A stretch of DNA of 64,000 bases from Saccharopolyspora hirsuta (lineage in GTDB: Bacteria; Actinomycetota; Actinomycetes; Mycobacteriales; Pseudonocardiaceae), in contig NZ_VWPH01000005.1 in assembly GCF_008630535.1 (NCBI RefSeq), forward strand, positions 434,001 through 498,000, given 5' to 3'. The notes beneath the pieces are model-generated. The model had not been told where the DNA came from and made no database searches. It saw only the letters and a program-made list of their open reading frames with translations. Below, piece after piece: positions 1 through 6,970 of this stretch; position 1 is the first letter of the stretch, and every line of letters starts with the position of its first letter. The position numbers and the translations under genes were made by a program.

Positions 1-918
1 GTCGCAGGCGTCGGCGACGGTGCGCGCCGGGGTGATGCCGAGGGTTTCCCGCAGGCGCCGCGAGGTGAGCCGGTAGGAGCGGATGTCGTCGGACTCGGTG
101 GTGGTGATCGCGACCGGTTTGCCGGTGGCGCTCTCCACCCGGGCGGCGATCACCTCGGCGATCTCCGCGACCGGCAGGTTCTGGTTGCCCACGTTGAGCG
201 CGCTGCCGTTGAGCGCGCCGAGCGTCCCGTCCAGCACCAGCCGCTCGTACACCGAGACCAGGTCCTCGATGTGGACGTTCGGCCGGTACTGCGCGCCGCC
301 GAACACCGTGATCTCGCCGTTGACCACGGCCTGCGCGGTCAGCATGTTCACGGTGAGGTCGAGGCGCTGCCGCGGCGAGACCCCGCACACCGTGGCCGCG
401 CGCACCGCCACCGTCTCGAAACCCGTTGCGGTGAGCGGGAACAGCAGTTCCTCGCCCCTGGCCTTGTACCGGTTGTAGTCGGTGATCGGGACCAGCGGGT
501 GGTTCTCGTCCACGTCCGGCGAGTCGCTGACCCCGTAGACGCTGGCGGACGACGCGTACACGAACCGGCGCGCGCCCGCCTCCCGCGGCAGCCGCATCAC
601 GTGGTCGAGGCAGTCGAAGTTGATCGACCGGCCCAGGTCCGGGTCGAGGTCGAAGCTCGGGTCGTTGGCGACGGCGGCCAGGTGCACGACCACGTCCGCA
701 CCGTCCAGCGCCGCCCGGTACGCGGCGGCGTCCCTGATGTCCCCGCGCACGTTCTCCAGGCCGGGGTCGGCCAGGCCGTGCAGCCCGTCGCCGAAGAACT
801 GCGCGTCCAGCACTCGGACCCGGACACCGGCGGCGAGCAGCCGCCGCGCGAGGACCGAGCCGATGTAACCGGCCCCGCCGGTGATCAGGACGAGCTGCGG
901 GCGCGTTTGTCCGGTCAT
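1..918 (-). CDS. NAD-dependent epimerase/dehydratase (extended SDR), 3' end cut by window edge
   Basis: Minus-strand frame of 306 codons from an ATG at 918, still open at position 1. The protein has the extended-SDR nucleotide motif GGAGYIG at residues 14-20, a Ser-rich YASSAS stretch at 121-126 and the catalytic Tyr148-x3-Lys152 (YNRYK). This is the family of UDP-glucose 4-epimerases and dTDP-glucose 4,6-dehydratases, which oxidise and rework the sugar of a nucleotide sugar in the cytoplasm. With relatives near 310-330 residues, only a few C-terminal residues should be missing. It lies 43 bp downstream of a DegT-type aminotransferase on the same strand, so both probably act on a nucleotide sugar. 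The exact substrate cannot be told. The family call is firm. Confidence 0.88.
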   Translation of the reverse strand, partial: MTGQTRPQLVLITGGAGYIGSVLARRLLAAGVRVRVLDAQFFGDGLHGLADPGLENVRGDIRDAAAYRAALDGADVVVHLAAVANDPSFDLDPDLGRSINFDCLDHVMRLPREAGARRFVYASSASVYGVSDSPDVDENHPLVPITDYNRYKARGEELLFPLTATGFETVAVRAATVCGVSPRQRLDLTVNMLTAQAVVNGEITVFGGAQYRPNVHIEDLVSVYERLVLDGTLGALNGSALNVGNQNLPVAEIAEVIAARVESATGKPVAITTTESDDIRSYRLTSRRLRETLGITPARTVADACD

Positions 919-961
919 GCGATCGTCACCTCAATGCGGTCGGGTGGTGCGCGTGAATGCA

Positions 962-2077
962 TCAGTTGCCGAAGAAAGCGTTCATCTCCTGGACGACGAG
1001 GTGAATTTGCCGTTCGTCCAGCGCCGGGTGCAGCGGGAGGGAGAGAATTTCCGCGGCCTGCTTTTCGGTGACCGGCAGCCCGCCCGCCGCGACCTCGACG
1101 CTGCCGTCCCCGGCCGCGGGCTGCCGGTGAATCGGCACCGGGTAGTGAATTGCCGTTTCGATTCCCGAATTGCGCAGGTGCGCTTGCAGCTCGGCCCGCT
1201 GGTCCGTTCGGATCACGTACCGGTGATAAACGTGAACGGCATTGCCGCCGACCACCGGTGTGGTGATCGGAAGCCCGGAAAGTCCTTCGTCGTAGATCTG
1301 CGCCAGATCGCGCCGGCGCTTCGTCCACTCCTCCAGGTGGGACAGCTTGATGTTGAGCAGGCACGCCTGCAGGCTGTCGAGCCTGGAATTCTCGCCCCAG
1401 CGGACGACCGTGTCGCGGTCCTGCAAACCGTGGTTCCGCAGCAACCGCAGCTCGCGGGCCAGCTCGTCGTCATCGGTCACCACGACACCCGCGTCACCGC
1501 AGGCGCCCAAGTTCTTCAGCGGGTGCAGGCTGAAGCACCCGGCGATGCCGAATCCGCCGACCGGCACGCCGTCGGACGAAGCGAGGATCGCCTGCGCGCA
1601 GTCCTCGACGAGCAGCACGCCCCGCCGCGCGCACAGGTCCCGGATCGCCCCGATCCTGGCCGGGAGCCCCCGCAGGTGGACCGCGATCACCACCCGCGTG
1701 TCCGCGGTGATCGCCCGGTCCAGCGCCTCGACGTCGATGTTCTCGTCGTCGGCGACGTCGACCAGCAGCGGCCGCAGGCCCTCCGAGATCATGGCCCCGG
1801 CCGTCGCGACGAACGTGTTGGCGACCGTGATCCCGGTGGCACCGGCCTCGATCCCGAGGGCGCGGAGCACCAGCCGGAGCGCATCGGTCCCGGAGTTGAC
1901 CGCGACGGCGTGCGCCACGTCGTGGAGCTCGGCGATCCGCCCCTCGAAAGCGGCGACCTCACCGCCGCCGATGAACTGACCGGAGCGCAACTGCGCCGAA
2001 AGCGGGGAGAGGAAATCCGCCAGCAGCGACTCGTTCTCACCGGCTACGCCCGCAAATGGAACACGCACGACCGCCAT
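962..2077 (-). CDS. DegT/DnrJ/EryC1/StrS family aminotransferase
   Basis: A 371-residue PLP enzyme of the sugar aminotransferase type. Visible family features are the early FIGGGEVAAFE segment, NSGTDAL near 61-67 (PLP phosphate contact), VEDCAQA at 157-163 with the Asp that pairs with the pyridine nitrogen, and the Schiff-base lysine at K188 in SLHPLKNLGACGDAG. Family members transfer an amino group to keto-sugars of nucleotide sugars, and some act on cyclitols. The epimerase/dehydratase gene follows directly on the same strand, which fits an aminosugar or decoration pathway. The substrate is not inferable, and no glycosyltransferase is visible on this side of the window. Confidence 0.9.
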   Translation of the reverse strand: MAVVRVPFAGVAGENESLLADFLSPLSAQLRSGQFIGGGEVAAFEGRIAELHDVAHAVAVNSGTDALRLVLRALGIEAGATGITVANTFVATAGAMISEGLRPLLVDVADDENIDVEALDRAITADTRVVIAVHLRGLPARIGAIRDLCARRGVLLVEDCAQAILASSDGVPVGGFGIAGCFSLHPLKNLGACGDAGVVVTDDDELARELRLLRNHGLQDRDTVVRWGENSRLDSLQACLLNIKLSHLEEWTKRRRDLAQIYDEGLSGLPITTPVVGGNAVHVYHRYVIRTDQRAELQAHLRNSGIETAIHYPVPIHRQPAAGDGSVEVAAGGLPVTEKQAAEILSLPLHPALDERQIHLVVQEMNAFFGN

Positions 2078-2399
2078 GATCTGCTCTCCGATGCGAAATC
2101 AGCTCGGACCGCACCACTGCTCGCCCGGCAGGACGGTGGTGTCGGCAATTCTTCAGCACGGCTGGCCGTCGCGACGGATTCGGGGGTTCGGCCAACGGGG
2201 GGAAAGCACGTCATCCCTGCGGTGACCGCGCTGGAGATCACTTTACGCACAAGATCGAATTGCCCGCCAAACAAGTGTGTCGCCCGTCACAACGGCTGCT
2301 GCTCCTTGCGGGTGGCGCCTGGCGGAAAACGGTCAGCACTTGCCCGAAAACGGGCAACCTCGCTTGCCCCGGCCATCGCGAGCGCGCAAAGCTGCACGC
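2078..2399. other. Divergent intergenic region, 322 bp
   Basis: This spacer separates the minus-strand aminotransferase from the plus-strand epoxidase-like operon and must hold promoters for both. It is visibly less GC-rich than the genes. The only structure I can support is the inverted repeat at 2340-2357. A GTG at 2277 is in frame with the next gene and could extend it by 41 residues, but the added residues look like non-coding sequence. Confidence 0.5.
2340..2357. promoter_or_regulatory. Inverted repeat TTGCCCG-AAAA-CGGGCAA, candidate operator
   Basis: Perfect 7-bp arms around a 4-bp AAAA spacer, 42 bp upstream of the first gene of the PaaA-like operon. Its size and position fit a dimeric repressor site, for example for a TetR or GntR protein. 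No regulator gene lies next to it. Confidence 0.4.
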
Positions 2400-2669
2400 A
2401 TGTCCCAGTCTTTCTTCGACGAGCTCGAGGATTACGTCGTGCTCGCGACTGGCGCCGATCGGGCCACCGCCAATCGGCTGATTCACACCATTGTCGAGAA
2501 CCTCAACGAGCCGGTGGCCGACTACGTGCGGCGCAGGCACCGCGAGCTCCAGGACTGCGGCTACAAGAACGGGAAGATCTGGGAATTCCTGCGGGGCGAA
2601 CTGGCGGCCAGACCGCTGGCCCCGCCCCGCTTCAGCGAGCGCCAGCTCCGGCGCATCGTCTACGGCTGA
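2400..2669 (+). CDS. Small helical protein of unknown function, first gene of the PaaA-like operon
   Basis: An 89-residue protein starting MSQSFFDELEDYVV and ending RQLRRIVYG. It has no membrane segment and no Cys pair, and the charged sequence predicts mostly helix. I do not recognise the family. Its start 24 bp ahead of the PaaA-like gene and the shared strand point to an operon, so it may be an assembly factor, regulator or accessory subunit of the oxygenase. The ATG at 2400 is chosen because the residues upstream of it look non-coding. An in-frame GTG at 2277 is the alternative. Confidence 0.65.
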   Translation: MSQSFFDELEDYVVLATGADRATANRLIHTIVENLNEPVADYVRRRHRELQDCGYKNGKIWEFLRGELAARPLAPPRFSERQLRRIVYG

Positions 2670-2693
2670 GCGCTGGCGGAAAGGACCTCCGGC

Positions 2694-3608
2694 ATGGACG
2701 ACCGCGCGGCGCCCGGGTCCGCGACCACTGCGCGACCGGCGAAGCGGCAGAAGTACGAACTGCACGACGAGATGCCGGACGAGGTGCGCGCCGGTGCGCT
2801 CCGGTTCACCTCGATCCAGGCGCTCAACGAGCTGATCGGCTCCCTGATCTACGTGCCCTGGGTCGACCGCGCGCCCAGCGTGCAGCGCAAGCAGATGCTC
2901 ATCGCGAAGGTGCAGGACGAGATCGGCCACGGCCACGTGGTCGCCAGGCTGGCGGCCGACCTCGGCGGGGGCTGGGAGCAGGTCCTGGCCGACTACCTCG
3001 CCGGGAAGAGCTTCCTGCACAACGTCTTCCACTACGAGTTCACCTCGTGGGAGGACTTCGGCGCCGGTGGCCTGCTGATGAACTCGGCGGCGATCGCCCA
3101 GTTCAAGTCGCTGGCGGGCGGCGTCTACCTGCCCTACGCGCGGGCGCTCAAGAAGATCGCCCGCGAGGAGTCCTTCCACTACCAGCACTCGGCGGACATC
3201 GTGCGGGAGGTCATGCGCTTCGGCAGCGCCGCGCAGATCGCCGCCGTGCGGCGCAGCTTCCACACCTGGCTCCCCCGGGTGCTCGCCTTCCTCGGGCCCG
3301 AGGACTCGGACACCGTGCACGCGAACCCCATGTGGCAGTGCGGGCTGAAACCGGACAGCAACGACGCCGTCCGCCAGCAGTGGCTCGCGCGGATCGTTCC
3401 CGCCGTGCGGAAGCTCGGCGTGGACTTCGACCGGGACCTGGTCCGCGAACGCCCCGACGGCAGCTGGGAGTACGCGGAGCCGGACTGGGCCGAGGTGAAG
3501 GAGGTGGTCCGCAACGGCGGCCCGGCTTCGGCGGACCGGCTCGCCCACGCCCGGCGGGTGCTGGAGCGGAACTCGGCTGCTCGACGAGCGTGGAAGCGGG
3601 CGGCCTGA
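2694..3608 (+). CDS. PaaA-like diiron oxygenase subunit (phenylacetyl-CoA epoxidase family)
   Basis: A 304-residue ferritin-like protein, close to the roughly 310 residues of PaaA. PaaA is the catalytic subunit that epoxidises the ring of phenylacetyl-CoA. The RAPSVQRKQMLIAKVQDEIGHGH stretch (59-81) matches PaaA well. Likely iron ligands are E46, E76 and H79 (EIGH), and E159 and H162 (EESFH). At the place where PaaA as I recall it has an Asp ligand, this protein reads N130 (LLMNSAAIA), so the metal site may be altered. Genes for PaaB/C- and PaaD-like partners follow with overlapping ends. No reductase gene (PaaE) or CoA ligase is present, so the substrate may not be phenylacetyl-CoA. Confidence 0.85.
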   Translation: MDDRAAPGSATTARPAKRQKYELHDEMPDEVRAGALRFTSIQALNELIGSLIYVPWVDRAPSVQRKQMLIAKVQDEIGHGHVVARLAADLGGGWEQVLADYLAGKSFLHNVFHYEFTSWEDFGAGGLLMNSAAIAQFKSLAGGVYLPYARALKKIAREESFHYQHSADIVREVMRFGSAAQIAAVRRSFHTWLPRVLAFLGPEDSDTVHANPMWQCGLKPDSNDAVRQQWLARIVPAVRKLGVDFDRDLVRERPDGSWEYAEPDWAEVKEVVRNGGPASADRLAHARRVLERNSAARRAWKRAA

Positions 3609-4606
3609 TGCCACGACGACTCGGCGAGCGGCAGGTGTTCGAGGTCTTCACCCGGACCACGACCGACCAGGCGATCACCAACGTCGGCTCGGTGACCGCC
3701 CCGGACGCCGCACTGGCCTGGCAGCTGGCGAAGGAGACCTGCGGCCGTCGGGACGACCTCGCCGACCTGTGGGTGGTGAGCCGGGCGGACATCGTCGCCG
3801 CCGACAAGACCGACCAGCCGCGGCTGACCGCCCGGACCCGGATGCCGCACCGCCAGCCCGCATTCCCGATGCGCAGGCGGGAAATGCCGCGCGACCAGGC
3901 CGCGTCGCCCTCGGCACCCCGCGAGACCCGGGCCGCGTGGTCGAGCCTGGCCGAGGACCTGTTCCTGTGCTCCCACCTGCTCGCCGGGCGGCTGTACGAC
4001 TTCGTCGAGCTGGAGACCTCGCTGGCGGAAGGCTCGATCGCCCAGGAGTGCCTGGCCCACGCGAGCGTGCTCGCCGAACTCAGCGGGGCGGCGCCGACCG
4101 GGGTGGACGAGTACTTCTTCGAGCGCAGCCCCGACCGGTGGCTGCCCAGCGGGATCTGGTTCCGCGGCAGCCGGTCCTGGTCCGCCGCGGTCGTCCGGGG
4201 TCTGCTCCTGGCGCTGGCGCTGGAGCTCGCGATGAACCGGTCGCACGTGGACGGCCAGGAACTGCGGCAGCTGGCGGTGGAGCAGGAAGCGCATTCAGCG
4301 CACTGGGGGCGCGCTTTCGCCGCGCTGCTGGCCGACGAGGAGATCCGGGACGACCTCCGATCCGATTTCCAGCAGATCCTCGACGTAGCAGGCGATCTGC
4401 TCGGGGTGCCTCCGCTGGACACCGATCCGGACGTCCAGGCGGAGTTCGCCGACCGCCTGGTCCGGGCCGGGGTCCCGGACTCGTGGCTGGCGGCCTGGCC
4501 GTCCTCGCCGCGGCCTCGGCAGCGGTCGTGGTCAGCGGGCATCGAGGAGGTCATCACCGAGATGAACGCCGTCCGACGCACCTACGACCCGGGGGTGATC
4601 CTGTGA
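3608..4606 (+). CDS. PaaB-PaaC fusion protein (phenylacetyl-CoA epoxidase-like structural subunits)
   Basis: 332 residues, read from an ATG that overlaps the stop of the PaaA-like gene (TGATG). Residues 8-66 (VFEVFTRTTTDQAITNVGS, then LADLWVVSRADIV) match PaaB, normally a separate protein of about 95 residues. Residues 67-108 keep the PaaB-tail look (RMPHRQPAFPMRR). From about 109 to 332 the sequence is a helical ferritin-like PaaC, ending in EMNAVRRTYDPG, which resembles the end of PaaC. PaaC supports PaaA structurally and PaaB bridges the heterodimers, so one chain here supplies both. No frameshift is needed. The fusion is read directly; the function is inferred from the family. Confidence 0.85.
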   Translation: MPRRLGERQVFEVFTRTTTDQAITNVGSVTAPDAALAWQLAKETCGRRDDLADLWVVSRADIVAADKTDQPRLTARTRMPHRQPAFPMRRREMPRDQAASPSAPRETRAAWSSLAEDLFLCSHLLAGRLYDFVELETSLAEGSIAQECLAHASVLAELSGAAPTGVDEYFFERSPDRWLPSGIWFRGSRSWSAAVVRGLLLALALELAMNRSHVDGQELRQLAVEQEAHSAHWGRAFAALLADEEIRDDLRSDFQQILDVAGDLLGVPPLDTDPDVQAEFADRLVRAGVPDSWLAAWPSSPRPRQRSWSAGIEEVITEMNAVRRTYDPGVIL

Positions 4607-5106
4607 GCAACGTCCCCGTCGAGCGGGTTTGGCGGGCCGTCCGCGCGGTGTCCGACCCCGAGATCGACATCAGCCTCGTCGACCTCGGCGTGCTCCGCAG
4701 CATCGCGCTGTCCCAGCACGTCCTCCGCGTCGTGCTCTTCCCCACCAGGACCGGATGCCCTGGCCGATCGGTGATGGAGCGGCGGATCACCGAGGCCGCC
4801 ACCGCGGTGGCCCCCGGTGTCCGGCTGGAGTTCGACTGGCGGCCCGGGGCGTGGACCGCCACCTCGATCACAGCGAGCGGCGCGGAAGACCTCCGCGCGG
4901 CCGGGTACGCCCTTCCCGATGACGAGGGCGAGATCCGTTGCCCCTACTGCGATTCGGCAGCCGTCAACCGCGCGGCCGACTTCGGCGGCAGCGTCTGCAA
5001 GCGACCGTTCAGCTGCACGACCTGCGGCTCGGCCTTCGACCAGTTCGGCGCGGGTGCGTGCGCTGCCGACCGCGGCCTCCGATCAGCTCTGGGAGCGAGA
5101 TCATGA
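4603..5106 (+). CDS. PaaD-like protein: DUF59 domain plus C-terminal zinc-binding Cys cluster
   Basis: 167 residues from a GTG overlapping the previous stop by 4 nt. The first 100 residues are a DUF59/MIP18-type domain (VWRAVRAVSDPEIDISLVDLGVL, TGCPG). The tail has CPYC, then CK and CTTC, the four-Cys zinc or iron-sulfur binding pattern of PaaD. PaaD is thought to help assemble or load the metal site of the epoxidase. Its tight coupling to the PaaA and PaaBC genes supports a shared complex. Confidence 0.85.
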   Translation: MSNVPVERVWRAVRAVSDPEIDISLVDLGVLRSIALSQHVLRVVLFPTRTGCPGRSVMERRITEAATAVAPGVRLEFDWRPGAWTATSITASGAEDLRAAGYALPDDEGEIRCPYCDSAAVNRAADFGGSVCKRPFSCTTCGSAFDQFGAGACAADRGLRSALGARS

Positions 5107-5864
5107 GCACCGGCGCACCCCCTCGCTCGTTGCAGGGCACGACGGCGGTGGTCACCGGTGGCACCACCGGGCTCGGGCTCGGCATCGCCGAGCGGTTCCT
5201 CGCCGCTGGCGCGACCGTCGTCTGCGCCTCGCGGGACACCCACGACGTCCGGACCGTGCTGGACCGGTTCCCCGAACGGGCGCACTACCACCGCGCCGAC
5301 GTGTCCGACGAGGCGTCGGTCCGGGACCTGATGCGGTTCGCCCACGAGCGGACCGGTCGGCTCGACGTGGTCGTCGCGAACGCGGGGATCAGCCGGGACG
5401 CGAAGCTCGCCCGGCTGAGCCTGGCGGACTGGAACGCCATGGTGGGCACGAACCTGACCGGGGTCTTCCTCACCATCAGGGAATCGCTGCCGTACCTGCT
5501 CGAATCCGGTCGCGGCCGGATCATCACGGTGTCCTCGCTGATGGGCAGCAGGACGGCGGTGGGCGCGGCCGGTTACTGCGCGACCAAGGCGGGCGTCGAG
5601 ATGCTCACCCGGGCAGCGGCGATCGAGCTGGGCCCGAAGGGCATCTCGGTCAACGCGATCGCACCCGGCTTCATCAACACCGGCATGGGGAAGAAGGTCG
5701 AGGCCGACGAGCGGCTGTGGCAGCGCTACCGGGACCGGATCGCGCTGGGACGGCTCGGGGACACGGCCGAGGTGACCGAAGCGGCCGCGTTCCTCGCCGC
5801 CCCGGAGAGCTCCTACGTCAACGGGCACGTCCTGGAGATCAACGGCGGGTTGCGATGGTCCTGA
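5103..5864 (+). CDS. SDR family oxidoreductase (FabG-like)
   Basis: 253 residues, ATGA overlap with the PaaD-like gene. It is a classical short-chain dehydrogenase with the dinucleotide motif TGGTTGLGLG (18-27), NAG (93-95), catalytic Ser144/145, and Y158-x3-K162 (YCATK). The C-terminus YVNGHVLEINGG is typical of 3-oxoacyl reductases. In this operon it most likely reduces or oxidises a hydroxyl/keto group on the CoA-bound product of the oxygenase. The substrate is unknown. Confidence 0.88.
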   Translation: MSTGAPPRSLQGTTAVVTGGTTGLGLGIAERFLAAGATVVCASRDTHDVRTVLDRFPERAHYHRADVSDEASVRDLMRFAHERTGRLDVVVANAGISRDAKLARLSLADWNAMVGTNLTGVFLTIRESLPYLLESGRGRIITVSSLMGSRTAVGAAGYCATKAGVEMLTRAAAIELGPKGISVNAIAPGFINTGMGKKVEADERLWQRYRDRIALGRLGDTAEVTEAAAFLAAPESSYVNGHVLEINGGLRWS

Positions 5865-6172
5865 ACCACACCCCCGGCGAGGTCGTGTCGGGCATCGCGC
5901 TCGACGTCGCGGGGTCCACCGGCATCATCACCCTGGACCGGCCACCGGTGAACGCGATGGATTTCGCCCTGCAGGACCGGTTGTTCGACGTCGCCCGGCA
6001 GGTCGCGGCGGACGAGGACGTGCGCGCAGTCGTCATCCGCGGCGCGGGCGCGGCGTTCTCGGCCGGTGCCGACATCGAGCAGATGGCGCGCACCTCGGCC
6101 AACCCGGCGCGGTTTACAGTCGTTCGTGGACCGCGGCCCGGGGAAGGCGCATTCGGCACCGGCGCGCACTAG
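5855..6172 (+). pseudogene. Enoyl-CoA hydratase/isomerase fragment (truncated, frameshifted)
   Basis: The frame starts at an ATG 10 bp before the SDR stop and gives 105 residues. The first 86 are a good crotonase N-terminus: GIITLDRPPVNAMD and the oxyanion-hole segment AFSAGADIEQM (67-77). Crotonases are about 255 residues. Near 6110 the match jumps to the +1 frame, where LQSFVDRG resembles the next crotonase helix, and then homology ends just before the next gene. This looks like a frameshift plus a deletion of the C-terminal two thirds. The missing part includes the usual catalytic Glu, so I call it a remnant of the operon's hydratase. Confidence 0.75.
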
Positions 6173-6192
6173 CAGTCACGGATGGGTGGTGC

Positions 6193-6897
6193 ATGGGCAC
6201 GTACGTGTTCGTTCCCGGCGGTTGGCACGGCGGCTGGGTGTACGAGGACGTGTGCGCCGACCTGGCGCAACGCGGTCACGTCGCGCACGCGGTGACCCCG
6301 ACCGGGCTGGACCCGCAGTCGCCCGGCGAATCCGCGAACCTGCGGACCCACATCGACGACGTGGTGCGCCACCTCGCCTCACACGACCTCGACGACGTGG
6401 TGCTGTGCGGGCACAGCTACGCCGGGATGATCGTGCGCGGTGTGGTGGACAGCTGCCCGGAACGGCTGGTCGGCGCGGTCTACATCGACGCCTACGTCCC
6501 GGAATCGGGTGATTCCTGCTGGAGCCTCACCAGCGATCGGTTCCGCGCGATGTTCGTGGCCGGGTCCCGGCGCACCGGCCTGCTGGTGGACCCGCCACCC
6601 GGGCTCGACCCCCGCGCGGTCCCCCACCCGCTCGGATCGTTCATGCAGGAGCTGCGGCTTTCCGGCCGGGACGACGACCTGCACCGCTGCTACATCTACC
6701 TGTCACGCTGGCGGGGAAGCCCCTTCGGAGCGGTCTACGACCGGCTGCGCGCGGATCCCGGCTGGCAAACGGTCGAACTGCCGACGTCCCACAACATCAT
6801 GCAGCTCGACCCAGGCCTCCTGGTCGACAATCTGCTGCGGGAGACCGCGGGCTGGACCGCACCGGTGGCGGACGCCCGGCCCCGGAACGGGCCCTGA
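6193..6897 (+). CDS. Alpha/beta hydrolase (EstC-like)
   Basis: 234 residues starting MGTYVFVPGGWHGGW, typical of small cytoplasmic alpha/beta hydrolases. The nucleophile elbow is GHSYAG (S75) and the likely catalytic histidine is H200 in TSHNIMQLDP. Family members hydrolyse esters or C-C bonds; I cannot name the substrate. It starts 20 bp after the hydratase remnant, so it may have been brought next to the oxygenase operon by the deletion that truncated that gene. Confidence 0.82.
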   Translation: MGTYVFVPGGWHGGWVYEDVCADLAQRGHVAHAVTPTGLDPQSPGESANLRTHIDDVVRHLASHDLDDVVLCGHSYAGMIVRGVVDSCPERLVGAVYIDAYVPESGDSCWSLTSDRFRAMFVAGSRRTGLLVDPPPGLDPRAVPHPLGSFMQELRLSGRDDDLHRCYIYLSRWRGSPFGAVYDRLRADPGWQTVELPTSHNIMQLDPGLLVDNLLRETAGWTAPVADARPRNGP

Positions 6898-6970
6898 GCT
6901 GCACGGCCAGCAGCGCGCGAACTGTCGTGGCATCCTCCGGTCGAGCTCGGGGATTGTGAGGTGCGCGGCC

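Noticed and set aside
881-4606. A single 1241-codon plus-strand open frame
   Set aside because: Its first 900 codons run antisense to the aminotransferase and through the PaaA-like gene in the wrong frame, as happens in high-GC DNA. Only the last 332 codons (from 3608) are a recognisable protein.
6440-6970. Longer N-terminus for the BCCT transporter
   Set aside because: The extension overlaps the hydrolase gene in another frame and looks random; the ATG at 6971 directly precedes the first membrane helix.
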